From NCBI GenBank assembly GCA_905178155.1, contig CAJINV010000011.1:3437077-3501076 (forward strand): a stretch of DNA of 64,000 nucleotides, given 5' to 3'. The stretch comes from Amoebophrya sp. A120 (taxonomy: Eukaryota; Sar; Dinophyceae; Syndiniales; Amoebophryaceae). Positions 10,316 through 23,499 of the stretch are shown in pieces (position 1 is the stretch's first letter; each line of letters opens with the position of its first letter). The notes under the pieces were generated by a model, which ran no database searches, had not been told where the DNA came from, and saw only the letters and a program-made list of their open reading frames with translations. Position numbers and translations under genes: made by a program.

Positions 10316-10539
10316 AGGGATTTCGGTCCTAAATTTTTGAAAATACGCCTGAATTCGTGAAGAAATTCCTTGATACAGGAGGCAAATAGATACTATACTT
10401 GTGATTATAAAAAAAAACAATTACAATACAATTCCGATTTATCGATCTTCGTGCAACGCCAGCTTGTAATCGTTTACAAGCTCATCTCACAGAGGGGAGC
10501 CCCGGAAGTCCATCTGAGATGACTTGCGGCCACGCCAAA

Positions 10540-12430
10540 AGTTTTGCTTTTTTGCGAAACAGGGGGCGTCGACGTGAAGGCGGAAGTGAACTGTGTTCGT
10601 CTTCATTTTTTTTCTGAGTGTTGGGCTTCAGTGTCAGGGACCAAGCAGCCAAAAATCTGCGGAGGGCCAACAAAGTCGGCAGCCTTTGTCGCATTGCGCT
10701 GGGAGGCCCACGGTGCGCGATTGGTACCAGGCCAACGGAAAACAGGGCCACGCAATGCCGTCGGGCATTGTATGCCTTCCGAGGAATCGAGCCGGCCGCT
10801 TGAGGCGTGGAACGAGATCGGCCACCCATATGCGAACGCTCCGGGCGGAGCTCTTCCGTTGGGGCTCCTCGGGTACAAGAAAGAGGGGGAGCCGCGGAAG
10901 GAGAAGGACCGCGGACCCCGCCCGCGTCCGAAGGTGTTTAAGCCGCGCCGGGTATTCGAGTCGAACAGCCCGGGGGGGCGACGTAACGCCGTGAGAGACT
11001 CCGGCCCTGAGTCGGTGGGCTCCGCAGTGCATCCCTAGCGCCCCCCGGCAGGTTCCGGATGCTGCCAGCAGGGCGGCAGACTTCGGGCCGCGTCGTGCAT
11101 TGATGGGGAAAGGGGGGGGGGCCTGCGGCCGCCGGCTTTGCCGCGGCCCCCCTGCATTGGCGGGGTGGCGCCCCTTCATACGGACGCAAGCCAAAGCGCT
11201 TTGTGGACAACTGCGCCCGCGCGACAGCAGGGCCGCGGACTTAGGGAAGACCCTGGTGGAGCGCTGCCGGCACTACTTCGAAGCGACGGCCGTGCGTTGC
11301 AGGTGCGCGCGGGCCGAGGTCCGCCCACTTCACTCAGCAGGTCGCACGACAGGGCGGCGCCGCGCAGCCTTGCGAAGCTGCAAGCGCGCCCCGCTAGAGG
11401 CCGGCGGCGGTGGCGGTGTGCAGATATCACAGCCAGGCCATGTCTTCGGTGATTTGCAGGGCGCGCCATATGTCGCGCATATTCAGCGGGTCGGTCGCGA
11501 TCGCGAAGCGCCGGCCCGATGGCGGCGGAACTTCTTCGGCAGCCAGGCCAGGCGCGCCTTGGGGCCCTTGGGGCCTTACTTAGGGGAGGGCGCCAGCCGA
11601 GCCAGCCCCCCCCCATCTGGGCATATATATTCCCGAGTGCGTAGCCCCGCGGGCGCGCGGGAACTGGTTTGGCGCTGGGGCACTTGGCGGCCCGGAAAAT
11701 AAAGCGCGGGCCGCCGCTTTGGCGCTCGGGCAGCCCGACTCCGGGACGGCAGACAGGGAAGGAGGGCGCGGCAGCGCGTCGGGGGCCGCGAGGTCTGTGG
11801 GCCCGCCGGTCGGCCCATTGGCCGCAGGCCGGCCGCTTCCTTCCATTCTTCGTTCATTCGATGGGCGGGGGGGAGAGGCGGGCGCGGCAAGATGCAAAGC
11901 CGTACCCGGGCCCAAGCCCGGCCGGCGGGCAACATCGGGCGGGCACGCGATAGGGAATGGATCAACTACAGTGCCCACTCCATGGCGCGCCAGCCTCGCA
12001 AGTCGCTTGCTTGCTGCGCTCGGCCGGGCCGCCGGCCTGGCGGGCCGGCCCGGACTCAGTTCCGCGCCCCTCGTCCTCCCGGGCTAGCCGCGCCGGCCTG
12101 TCTTACATGCATTGGCCCGCCCTCCCCTCACATCGGGGGCCCGCCCTGTCTACCCCGCCCTTGGAAACCTATATCGCCCCCGCTTGGGGGGCGGGGGCTT
12201 GGGCCAAGCCCGTGCGCGATTCAGGCTTTTGGTTCTCGCGCTGGGTGGTCCCCCCATGTCGTATGTTGAACAGGCTGGAAGCGCCAGCGCGCGCGCGGTT
12301 GTCTTCGAGCGCGCTGGGCGCCGCGGGAGTCGCAAGCGCGCGCGCGTACCCTTCCGCTGGTGCAATGAGTATAGGTGGTATAGGTGCGCGCAGTGGCGCA
12401 GCTTCGTAAGTGCATCGCAGAACTTGATGT
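10540..12430. other. GC-rich island 1, no gene seen
   Basis: A sharp rise in G+C compared with both flanks (10316-10540 is AT-rich). Many overlapping frames are open on both strands, as GC-rich DNA produces by chance. They are Arg/Pro/Gly/Ala-rich, and none has a recognisable domain. A small perfect hairpin (AGCTTGTAA..TTTACAAGCT) lies just upstream at about 10460-10482. The right edge is GCGCAGCTTCGTAAG (12396-12410), resembling the right edges of the other two islands. Confidence 0.7.
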
Positions 12431-13022
12431 AGACCCCTTGTGCTCTGTGGCTTCTTGCCGTAGCCATACTACCTTTATTAGGTTTAGTCAATCTTATTTT
12501 GTCTTTCTCTTTTGCTCGACCCAATTCGCGTTGGTTTGTTTTGCGGCTGAGCAAGCTATTGGGAGTGAAAAATGAGAAGTGTCGGAGCGCAGCTGTTTCA
12601 ATGTCAAATGGCAGGCTTTTTTTTCGTCTGGACGAGCGCAAATGAGTGTTGTCACGACTATGAGAGTTCATTCAGTCACTCATTGGTCGTGCCGTCGCAA
12701 AATGACCCTGATTTTGATTTGTCAGTTACGTAGCCTAACAGGAGCTGAAAAAATCACGAATCATTCGAGCAAGTCTGTGTAAAAGCCGTGTGATAGCAAA
12801 GTGCGTCAGCAGAAAGTAAGAAAAGGACTCGTGTCGTGAAAGTTTGTTGGCCTCGTGTTATTCTTTGTTTCCGGGACCGTGACAAGGACAGTACCCGAGA
12901 ATCAAGCTCTTTTGCTTTTGCGTGGCTGAGCATTGCTGCGGCCGATCAGCGCTCATTGACTGTGTGCAATCCGATATCAAAACGCGAGAACAAGCCAGGC
13001 GTCCGTGTTCGAAGCCGCCACC
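12431..13022. other. 5' flank of the ankyrin gene
   Basis: Composition returns to normal after the island. No coding frame is supported. It probably holds the promoter or trans-splice acceptor of the gene at 13023, but no specific element is recognised. Confidence 0.4.
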
Positions 13023-13026
13023 ATGG
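13014..13026 (+). promoter_or_regulatory. Optimal translation-start context
   Basis: The bases around the start read GCCGCCACCATGG, identical to the classical optimal eukaryotic start context. This fixes the start of the ankyrin gene at 13023. Confidence 0.75.
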
Positions 13027-16000
13027 CCGAGACCGAGGAAGTGGACGAGTCGCCCGTGGACTCGGCGGAGAACGAACCTCTGTCTGACGATGCGGCGAGC
13101 AACGAGGAGCAAATCTTGAACCTCCGGGCCGCGATGGAGAAAAACGACATCGCGCAGGTCAAGGAGATTTTGAACAACAAGCCCGGCCTGGTGGACGTGG
13201 GGATAGACGACAACAACCGCACGCTGCTGATGAAAGCCATCACGCGGAACAACGCGGACCTGGTCTCCTTCCTCTGCGGGTTGGGGGCCAATGCGGACAC
13301 GAGGTTGGACGTCTTCCGCTGCAACGCGCTGATGTGCGCGATTGACAAGTTCAACGACAACATTTTCAAAACCATCATGTCCGTCATGGACACCTACCAC
13401 CCCTACGACTTCGACCTTGGTATAGAAGTACAGGAGGATTTGTTCGCTTTTCATCGGGGTTTCATCTTGAGCACCGACATTGCAATAGCAGTCGTCTTTT
13501 CATCATCTTCTCGTCATGGCAATGTTCTGGCCTATTTATCTAAACGGAATAAATTTTTGCTCCAGTCAAAATGGAATTAAAATTACGATTACGTCGTGTA
13601 CGCGTGATACGCAACATCACAGGTGGCGAGTGCTCCCATATGGTAAAGCAGGACCCGGGTTACTGCGGGAAACCAGGCGCGGAGCTAAACTTAAACGACT
13701 CGACCAGACTAGCGGTCGAAGTAGGCTTGACACCATTTGGCGTTGAGGACGCACTCGAGTACATAGACAACGCCGCATCACGGATGCAGTCGAAGATGGG
13801 CAGCAGACAGATAACGCCGAGGGTAGTGAATCTGATGTCTTGCGCTAATTGCAATCGTCTCAAGTAGCTTTCTTTTGTCGATGTCAACACATATCACAGC
13901 AAGTACAGCGAAGCAAGGGGCCAAAGTAGGAGATGCTTGTTTTCTAATCGACCACTATTAATCAGGTACCAGCAACGGCACTCACGCCGCGAGACGATGC
14001 TTCCGCAAATGGTGAATTTGGGGCTTTTCAACTCCCAGAGGTCGCGAGCTCAGTCGGCGCAGCGTCGTTTTCAACGGCACAGATACTGTCACAGGTAGTG
14101 GATGCGAAGAAGCCGCTCATAGCCCTGCACGCAATACTACTCGACAAGGACGGTATACGGGATTCTTTTATCTTTTTTTCGTTCCGAAACTTCGACCGCG
14201 AGCTCATTCTCATTGCGACTGATCTATGTGACTTCGTTTTCGAATCCCATTCCCAATTCCCTCACCTGCCAAAACTAATCAGGCACCGAGCTCGACCGAA
14301 TAACCGCGGAGAACAACAACGTCGTGAAGCACTTCGCGCCACACCTTCTCCCCAAGGAGATGGCCGTTGACCTCACCGGTGCGGACAAAAGGCAGGGCCT
14401 CCAGCAGGATAAGAAAAAGATGCGACGGAGCTTTAGCAGCGTCTCCGGGCGGAAAGCGAAGAAGATGCCGAAGAGGTTTCAAGCCGAGGGGATCTACGCA
14501 GTGGACTACGAGGATAGAATCGGAAGGAAGAAACTGCACGACACGTGGCTGGCGAAGCAAGACGGGTTTTCCCCAAGATCTTCGCCCACCGAAGACAGGA
14601 AAAACGGAGGTGGTCTAGACGCCGATGACTCGCAGTCCGTTGTCAGTCGTAGTTGCGCCTCCGCGTCCGCCGCGTCCGCGGCGCCAAAATCGGTGCAGTC
14701 GGCGGCCAGGCTCGAGCGGGACGCGTTTATTCTGGACCCCGAAAGACATAAAGTCGGGCTCTTTCTCGACTTGCACAAAGTCCCGAAGGAGGTCGCGAGC
14801 ATCTGCTTCAAATTGGAAGCACAGGGGATCTACGCGGAGAAGCAGGCGAATTTGAGATTTTTCACAGAGAAACCCGAGTACAGCACAAGGGAGAAGGAAA
14901 GGGAAAAATCGGCGTATATAATTTTGGTGGTTTGATGATGTTTTGGCATGACAAATTTGCAACAAATTACCTATGGTGATTCGACACACGAAAAACTAAC
15001 GGCGCTATTTTGAAACCACCTCACTCAAAATTATACCACCGCAGCTACGAGTCGGACCGCGGTTCTAACGCGAGATCGATGCGGTCCCAAATGTCGTTCG
15101 CCGCTACCACCGCCATCGGGTCGGACACACAACCAAATCCCGAAAACGAAACACTTCTCACCGTCAAGACCCCCTTCGAGGTCGACAACCTTTTTCTCGT
15201 CTCTCTATGCCGCGACTACAGCTCCAATACCTACGTCGTTCCCCACTGGATGGCCCACTTCGACTGGAGGGAAGCGGAAGCGAGCTTTGACGACAACTAC
15301 GAGATTCCAGAAACCAGGCAAGCACCGGTGGAGGAGGAGGAAATTTTCAGTGAAATTGCGAAAAGATCAAACCCAGTCGTTTGTAGCAAGTCGAGCAACG
15401 TGAGGCGCTTTCCGGTGTTAATCAAAATGGTGTTCCAGAACAACGTTACCATGATGATGCAACTCCTCGAATCAAAAGCCAGCTGCGATATCGCCGACGT
15501 GGAGTTCGGCATCACGCCACTCGGTTGGGCCGCGAGAAGAGGGTTCGACTTGATTGTCCGGAAGTTGGTGGAGCAGGAGTGTGACATCAACGCCACGGAT
15601 TTTCTGGGAAAATCACCACTCTACGCCGCGGTGGAGCAGAAGAGGCTAAAAGTGGCACGGTACCTGCTGGAAAACAAGGCGGACGTGAACCACGTAAATC
15701 CGAGAAGCGGGGAAAACCCGTTGTGGGAGTGCCAGTCCGTGGAGATGGCAAAACTGCTCATGTCCCACAAAATCGACCTGAATTGGCGGTCGTCGTCCAA
15801 TAAAGCCAGCGCATTGTTGCAACTCGCGAGCAGGAGGTGTAGAACCAGGAAAGAAGCGGAGGAAATCTTCGACATCATAAAGCTACTGGTATTCTTGATC
15901 ATTCCACTTCGGGTTCGGTTTTCATGCGCAACGACTCGCTACGGCTACTAGTACTAGGTCGTACGAACACTCACGGACATTGTTTTTTCGTCCGTTACGT

Positions 16001-17720
16001 ACAAGATGAACATGAAATAGTAGCTGAAAATCACATGTCCGGTCAACATGCCTAAAACTTTTCTCTCAGGTTGACGGTCGCGCGGACGTTTTAGCGCAGG
16101 ACGACCGGTGCGTTTCCCCTCTTTTCGCTGCGGTGAACAACGACAGCAACGCGAACATTGCGCAGCTGTTCCTGCAGGAGGGCGCCTCCGTAGAAGTTTT
16201 TTCCGCTATTTGCGGGTGCGCGAACTTGAACGAAGAGCGCCTGTGCGAGGGCGTGGAGGAGGTAGAAGCTGGCTTGAATACAGGGGAGGAGGAGGAAACG
16301 GGATCGGTGCAGGATATCGACGCGGGCAGCAGGATAGGGAGACGAAACCCGTACTTCGACACAGAACCTTTAACATTAGAGAAGTTCACTCAACTGTGGC
16401 ACACCGTGAAACTCGCAGACGGGATGGCGCCGACGTTTTTTGGCGTGTTGCAGGACGCGTTCGAAAGGCTGGGCGTGCCGCTCACAGACGTCGGGGCGCT
16501 GGATAGAAAAGTCTTCAACGCGCTGGAACTGCTTCTGTCAAGGGACATGGAAAGCGCGATTGATATCCTGTTCGACTCGGGGCAGCTGCGTACTACTTCC
16601 GTTTTTTTTTTTGAGTATGTTGGTGCATGGATGAAGAAGTATGTACTTACGTGTTTTATTCGGTTCAAAGCCGCCCATCCGGGATAAAACTACATGAGCA
16701 TTTCGATAGTTTCAGAATCGTGAACAAAACACATAGAGAAACTACGGAAAATAAACACAAACTAAAACAGAATCCATGACGATGGAAGATTTCGTCTTTC
16801 TCTTCAAGTGCACCCAAGTCTTCTGCTTAGCCATCTGCAACGCCTTTCTCCTGGACGAGCTCGCGTTCTGCGACCTGGACCCGCTGTCAGACGAGCCACA
16901 GGAGGATCTGGAAGCGACCAAAAAAGACCTGGTCGCGGAAACCATGGCCGGTCTGGACACCAGCAAGATGTCGCTGCAAGAGATGCTGGAGGCGACCGCC
17001 GCAGCGGGGGCAGAGGCGGCGAGGCTCGCGAACCAGCGGAAACAGGAAGAGGAGTTCAAGGGACTCGACCGAGACGGGCTGTTGACGCAAATCGTCGGCG
17101 ATCCCACGAGCATATCGCGGACAAAATTCTACTGGCAGTGGCTGGAGGAGCAAGACGCGCTGCGACAAAAGGAACGAGACGTGCTAGTCTCGAGTCTGAA
17201 GCCCGGAGAGAAGCTCTCCGATCTGTTCAAAAAGTTCGGGGTCAAGGAAGAAATTCTGGAGCCCAAAATGAAGGACATTCTGCCGCCTTTGGAGAAGAAA
17301 AGCCCGGTAAATACTTGATGCTCGAAGTTCTTCAGGTTATATCGTCTGCATGAAGTTAGATGATGTTGCTTGTTGATGCTTCTGATTCGGTTCTTCCAAG
17401 AACCAGCAACCCAATCAGCTTGAAGTGTGCATAGAAAACAAAAAACAACACAGGGCAAAATCGTCGAGGCACTAACCCTTCGCGTTTTCGGGAAGAACAA
17501 GTTGAAGAATCTTGCCAAAAACGTCGGCGTAAAGGAATTCCAGGAACTGTGCGACTCTTGTCCGCACTTGAGGAGACACATGTTTCCCCACTGGACGCTG
17601 GCACCCCTCGGCCTATCCAAGGCCGCGCGGAAAACAGAAAAGCTAGCGAGGCAGCAGCGCGGACGGGCGGTCGAGTGCCTGACCGAGGAGAAAATGCGGT
17701 CGGATTGCCACGTTATGTAG
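13023..17720 (+). CDS. Large ankyrin-repeat protein, 8 exons
   Basis: Exon model 13023-13419, 13623-13822, 13966-14152, 14283-14916, 15036-15888, 16070-16589, 16831-17306, 17454-17720 totals 1177 residues with every phase agreeing. Ankyrin repeats are visible near the N-terminus (RTLLMKAITRNNADLVSFLC, NALMCAIDKF) and again in exons 5-6 (TPLGWAARRGFDLIVRKLV, SPLYAAVEQKRLKVARYLL, CVSPLFAAVNNDSN). The middle (exon 4) is basic and low complexity. The C-terminus is helical and charged, ending after a Cys/His-containing stretch. Ankyrin repeats mediate protein binding. No enzymatic domain is seen. Six introns are GT..AG. The one at 14917-15035 is a TIR element. Confidence 0.8.
14917..15035. mobile_element. 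Family F TIR element in an intron
   Basis: 119 bp with ends TATAATTTTGGTGGTTTGA and, inverted, TATAATTTTGAGTGAGGTGG (one 5-base indel). Internal GCATGACAAAT is shared with other families. The flanks (GCGTA and CCACC) show no duplication. Simple excision of the element joins GCG TA|C CAC in frame. Confidence 0.65.
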
Positions 17721-18701
17721 TGAAATAAAACGACCCTGCTAGTAGCTCAAATAAAAGCGGATGAAGAGGTAAAGCTAGAACTAAATGACCACGCAAGTAG
17801 TCAGACCAATTAGTTTGAAGTTGAAGTTGGACGAAACAACTATTTTCTAAACCTATCACCTACGCCTTCAGGGCAAATTTCAAACCGATTTTATGATTCC
17901 AGTTGAACTTATAGCAAATCCACTTGTAGTGTGGTGGATAATACTCGCGCCTAGCCGCTAAGTAAAAATTCGTATGTTACCATTTTTACGTCAAGTTTCG
18001 GAAAAAAATGAATGATAAGCTTTGTACAAACGGAAAATGATTCCGAGCGCGACCACGTAGTTCTTCGTCGTGCTTGGAAAATTTTCGTCGCCAAAATGAA
18101 AAAATGTGCTTTCTTTGTCGGATGTATGTAAAATGTCTTGCATTTAAACACGACGGCCTCTCCCCCGAGGCTGTATGGTCGAACGGAGGATCCCGCCGTT
18201 TTATCATCCCCGATTAAAAGTTAGTACGTTTCTGGCAGGTACCCGGCCGTAGAAATGAACCTTGTATGTAACGCGGAACTTCAATGTTTGTACGTCTTTG
18301 CGGTCAACATCAAGAAGAACTACCCAGAACTAAAAAACAAACATTAGTTGCCTCGCTGTGCACGTAGGCAGCAAGCCGCCAATGCTGATGTGGTTTACAG
18401 CTTGGTTCTAAGAACGGCAGACCATTGGTCCTTGTTCCTGGTTGTGTGATTTTATGACTGCCTTGGAGCGAAGGTGAAAAAAAAAACTGATCACATCAAA
18501 CTTTGAGCGATCATGGAGAGCAGGTCAGTTGCCATTTCGAGTATCGCAAATTGGAACTGATTTTCATGGTGGTACTTTTTTTTTATCATCTTCATTCTTC
18601 CGGTTCTGCCACCCCACACTCTCCATTGACGCATCGATTTGTAGTTCTTACGCGTTGGCTCTTCTAGTGTTGGTCCTCTTGTTTGTTCGTTAGTGAAATA
18701 A
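17721..18701. other. Intergenic
   Basis: AT-rich, with no supported gene. Short open stretches on the - strand (17951-18207, 18491-18858) have no motif and oppose the direction of all real genes. Confidence 0.5.
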
Positions 18702-21700
18702 ATGTGGAAGTCTTCACCTTCCAGCATGGCGTCCTCAAGTTTTCTTGCCTCCGCAGCGGGAAGGCAAGCGAATTTGATGGACAGGTACAGAGTGCGCGAC
18801 AGGCAAGTTCCAGCACACCAGACGGGGAATCGCAGCAGAAATACTCCTGGCGGCTCACAACATTACGCGAGTTCTACCTCCAGTCAAGCAAGATCAAATC
18901 TGCAGATGATTCAACATTCCGCTTCTTCCCCAGCATCTTCCAGAGACTATTTGATGTCGGACGAGTACTTCACCACGCTTGAAGATGTGATCGAGGACGC
19001 TTTGTGCGTGGTTCTGCAATTTCTGGATGGAATAGACCTTCTCACCACCAGATTAACCTGCCGGTACTTACGCGATACGGTCGATATCAGCTGCCAGCGA
19101 AGTTTTGTCTTTTTTTTTGGAGAACCAGTTCCGAAAAATGTCGCGCCGAAGGAGCTGGTGTTGCTGGTTTCGAAGCTGAACTTCGGCTGGATGCAGCGCG
19201 ACGCCTTTCTCTGGGCCGTGAAAAACGGAATGACAAGTTTTGTCAAGCAAGCGCTCATGTTCGACGGGCAGGATCTGTTTCGGATTAACGTCGTGGACGA
19301 GGAAGAGGGTTTGGACCACTTAGAGGAACAGCAACAGGGACAAGGACAACTGCAGCAACAGGAAAATATTCAATTTGAGACGGCGCCAGGAAGTACTCCG
19401 GGCACTGGAATTCGGTGGAGGGCGCTAATGCCGGAAAGTGGGGCTGTAGATCATGGTGCGCAGGTACTAGACGGGTTCGGCGCCAACAACAACTACAACT
19501 TGCGAGAGCAGAGCGATTCCGATGCCGACAGCGACTCTGATAACGAAGATCATGCTGGAGGACGAGATGAAACAACATCAATTTCTACCCGGACGAGGTT
19601 AATATCATCATCTCTATCAAAGCGGTACATCGCCGATGCGATAATGACCTTTCCCCGCAAGCTCCCACGGCATGTGTCCCCCTTCCAACCTGCTGCGGCG
19701 ACCTACATGCTCGAGATGCTGCGGGTGGACAGCACCTTCCGGGTGCCGCCGCTCCTGCTACTACTGTGCCACGGACAGGCGACCGCGCTGCACGCAGAGA
19801 CGTGCGTCTTCAACGACCTGGAACAGCGCCTGCGCACCGTCGCGGTGCTGGATCCACGGAAGCCGACGGAGCAAAGTCTCCTGGCCGGGGTGCACGCTGT
19901 TCTTAGTCTCGCGGGCACGGCTGAAGTCGAGAAGAGGTTTGAGGACCCGCGAGGGCGGCGGATTGATGAAATTTGCGGTCCGGGAGCCTCTTTCGCCATC
20001 CAAGAGCAGTCCTTTGACGCGTGGTCGCAGACCGTTCTGTGGGGACCACTGCCTGTGGAGCAGACCAAACACGGAGCGAACAAGCCCTTCCCGCTCCGGT
20101 TTGTAACCGACCCGTCTTGGCGGTTGACCAAGCACCTGGTCGGGAAAGTGATTGCCCCACTGCTTTCCCGCGACTCGGAACTAGCAGGCTGTCTGTACGT
20201 CGCGGCCAGGCACCGCAGAACGGAGATGGTGGGACTGTTATTGAGCGCGGCGAAGGCGCACTTTGAGTTACTCTGGTCCTCTCCGTTGATCAGCAACAAA
20301 ACGGAGGGCGAACACGCGCTGCGACCCAGTGCGCTTTTTCGGCTCTTCATTAACATGACGTCCACGAGCCGGCTGCGCACGCCGCTGTTCGTCGCGGCGC
20401 GGAACGGGTTTCCGGATGTGTGCAAGGTTTTACTGGAGGCGAACGCCGAGCCGTTACGCACTGCCAAGCCGGAACACATGACGCCGTTGGAGATTTGCGT
20501 CGCAGCCGCGGCAGGGGAGAATGGCGGGACGGCTGGAGTGACCACAACGTCGAACAACAGCAGCAATGCCGGCGGCAAAAATAACAGCAACCGACCAACA
20601 GCCTCCGCCGCGCGCCGCCGCACGAGCTCTTCCATGACAGAGCAAGAGGACGAAACAACAACGAACAATCAGCCACCTCCTGCTTCCGATCGCGTCGAGA
20701 CTTTGCAGTTGTTAACCAGCGCTTTGAAGGAACACGAACGGGAAAGCAAGGTCGGCCGCAAAGTGCTGATGGCCGTGTGTGCCAACGGGGATTTACCGCT
20801 GTTGAAAGTGTTAGTCGAGCAGAAGGTCGGGCTGAAAGTCCGCGAACCGGCCCGCGGACCCATGAACCTGCAGTGGCTCAACGATCCGTGGGCGCACGTG
20901 GCGCGGGCGAATGAATTGGAGCTGCTCAATGACGAGTGGATCCGCGTGCACGAGCGAAATCTGTTTCCCGGCTTCGACGGCGCGGATTTTCGGCAGGGAC
21001 CGCCACCAGAGCCCGGTTTAGGCAGTGCAAAAGTGTCGTACTCGTACTAATCGCCGTCTTGCATGACAAATGCATCAACTAAGAGAAATCAGCATCACAA
21101 ACTGCATTTTTTCTCTTGAAAATATTTGTGATGCGATTCATACTATAGTGCGATGCTTTTGCAATGTATAGGGTTTGAACATGAACAACGAGAACAACAC
21201 CGGCAATTTGCAGGGACAGCGCGACATCCCGAAAACGCCTCTGCACGCGGCGATCGTCAATCAGAAGGACGCCGCGGCGGAATATCTACTGGAACACGCG
21301 CGCTTCGAAACCATGCAGGAGGTCGACGAGCCGCTCGCGTCCGGTAAAACCGCGCTCTACCTGTGTTGCGAGAAGGGCAACGCCAGGTTGTGCAAGCAAC
21401 TGCTGAAGTGCGGCGCGTCGCTGGACGTGCAAACTTGCCACGGAAAAACCCCCCTGCACGCCGCCGTGGAGCACTCGCACGAGCAGGTGGTCTGGGTACT
21501 TTGTGAGGACGCGGTGGATGTCCGGCACATCACGAAGAGGACGAAGGGGGAAACGGGGGTGTCGCCCTTCATGCTCGCGGAGAAAAGAGGGAAGCAGTCT
21601 ATGGCTTGCTCAGATGTTACAATCTCAAACGTTACAATAGAATCTGAAATTTGTCTTGCATGACGAGCATGAGTACCATGCAGAGACTTGGGCTTTTCAC

Positions 21701-23042
21701 AATACAAATTTCGTCAGATTCTCATGAAGTTTGGGGCGCCGAAACTTGTCATGCGCGCTCCTTTGGGAGTAGGCCAGATGTTGCGGATTTTGCAACACAA
21801 ATTCCAAATTCTATTGTACCGTTTGAGATTGTACCACCTGAGCGGGTTATACAGTCCTTGATTTTGCCACTGCTGAAGGCCTACCACCGACAGGTGAAGA
21901 AGCGGCACTGGCTGCGGCAGTGTGGCGACGACGTGGGAGACGTGACGCACCCCTACCTCACGCAAAAACTTCTGGAATTCAAAACCCAGTTGTTCGATTC
22001 GGACACGAAATGGAATGTGAACTACGATGGCAGGACAGCAGGTGCGGACCAACGTGGGGAGTTCGACGCAGATCATGCTGCTGGCCCGCCTCGTCCGACG
22101 CGCCCGAGCACTGCGGCGGCTACTCGAACTACGGTGTCGTCCGGTCAAGGATTGGTGTCCAAGCTTGTCGGAGCACGGGCTGCAACGTTGCAGCGGACCA
22201 CGAGCGGCAATGATCCGAGGTCCTCGAATTCTATTCCGAGTGGGGCGGGTGGTGCAGTTGCAGCGCTGCAGCGCGAAAATACGAGTAGCAGCACAAGATC
22301 TTCGAGGAACTCTGCGAGAACACCACGGGCAACGACCGGAACAGGCGCAACAAGCGGATCTGCGTCGTACGCACTTGAGGAACGAGCGAACAAGAACTTG
22401 ATAGACTTTGATACGAATAACGCGTACCCCTCCGGGTACTTCGAAGAACCCGAAAACAACCAAAACGCCTCCTCCTCTTCCTCCCGTACAAGACCGAAAT
22501 CCGCTTCCGCCAGGTTCGGTTACTCCGGGATTCAGGTTAGCGGGGTCGCTTCGCGCAAGCAGCAGCGCAGCTCCATTCGCGGAGGAAGTTTTGCGAAAGA
22601 GGAGACGCGGCGGATCCCGACGAGTCCGCCACGGGGGATGACGCAGGGTTTGAGCTCCGAAGTAGAAATGGACGCCGGAGTCGTGGACCACGAAGCGTTC
22701 CGAGGCGGAAGGAAGCGAGCGCAGTCCTCTACCAGCGACTTCTACCACAACATGAATTTGGAACCACCGAGTCCTAATCACCAGGTTCCGGTGGAACTGT
22801 CTCCGTACGATGTGGTAGATGGTGGTGGTCGTGCTGCTGCTGCACAGGGAAGCGCGCCGAGAACAGACGAGAAGGAGAGTCTTTTGAATGCGACCTGCCG
22901 AGGGAACTTGACATCAAGTATCGGATCTTCTGTCGCTGGTCGCGGTTCGGGAACAGTTGAGAATCATCCCAAAGCACTCGGGGACACAGATTCAAATGCG
23001 ATGAAGCATTCGCCTTCCGACAGCATGTACGACTCTGACTGA
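18702..23042 (+). CDS. F-box-like / ankyrin-repeat protein, 3 exons
   Basis: Exons 18702-21018, 21176-21599 and 21857-23042 give 1308 residues. After a Ser-rich leader, residues about 97-130 (LCVVLQFLDGIDLLTTRLTC) resemble an F-box, the Skp1-binding module of SCF ubiquitin ligases. Ankyrin repeats follow: RTPLFVAARNGFPDVCKVLL, then in exon 2 KTPLHAAIVNQKDAAAEYLL, KTALYLCCEKGNARLCKQLL and KTPLHAAVEHSHEQVVWVL. The last exon is Ser/Arg/Gly-rich and probably disordered. Both introns are introners (families B and D), and excision with one flank copy keeps the frame. A substrate-recruiting F-box protein is plausible. The F-box call is by eye and tentative; the ankyrin call is firm. Confidence 0.8.
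21019..21170. mobile_element. Introner B1 (family B)
   Basis: Left end TAGGCAGTGCAAAAGTGTCG, right end GATGCTTTTGCAATGTATA. Flanks CGGTT/GGGTT (4 of 5). Internal GCATGACAAA. Excision gives codon TTG and continues into the next ankyrin exon. Confidence 0.85.
21600..21851. mobile_element. Introner of family D
   Basis: The TIRs share TACAATCTCAAACG and TACAATAGAAT blocks and begin with TAT. Exact 5-bp duplication CAGTC on both sides (21595-21599 and 21852-21856). Excision gives TC|C and joins KQ-S-LILPLL in frame. The only member of this family in the window. Confidence 0.85.
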
Positions 23043-23499
23043 AGAAAATGCACTTGGCTCGATGGTCTTGAGACTCTTTCATTGTACGGGCTGAGTTTTT
23101 TCTTTGCGAAAATAGCATGTCAGACAATATGACTTTCGACCGTCCGGAGACGGAGAGTTTCAGTTTCAACGTTTTGTTGGTGTTGTGCCTGTTGTAGTAG
23201 TTGCAGGCCGTGGCTCAGCTGCGGACTAGTTGCAGAGCCTGCTCGTTCGTTTCCTTTCGGTGTTCGTTCTCATACAGGATGTATCCACAGCCATAGCGTA
23301 CATGGCACGGTGATGGCAGAGGGATGCGACAGCTGAAGATGTCCGTGCTCGGCCTTGAGATTCCCAGTGAACTAGAGCGACTGAGACGCAAAAGTTCTGC
23401 TCATATCATGAGAGCAGATGAAGGAGGAGCTCTCAACGTGCACGCGTTTCCGTTTCCAATCTGTCAAAACATGCGAGAGCGAAGTGGATAGGTAATGAG
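23043..23499. other. Intergenic
   Basis: Nothing supported between the ankyrin gene stop and GC island 2. Confidence 0.4.

Noticed and set aside
10544-12432. Many long frames on both strands in GC island 1
   Set aside because: Stop codons are rare in GC-rich DNA. The frames overlap, are low complexity and show no domain.
21600-21851. Reading the introner DNA as coding (the frames run into it from both sides)
   Set aside because: The two frames differ, TIRs and the exact CAGTC duplication mark it as an inserted element, and excision rejoins the frames.
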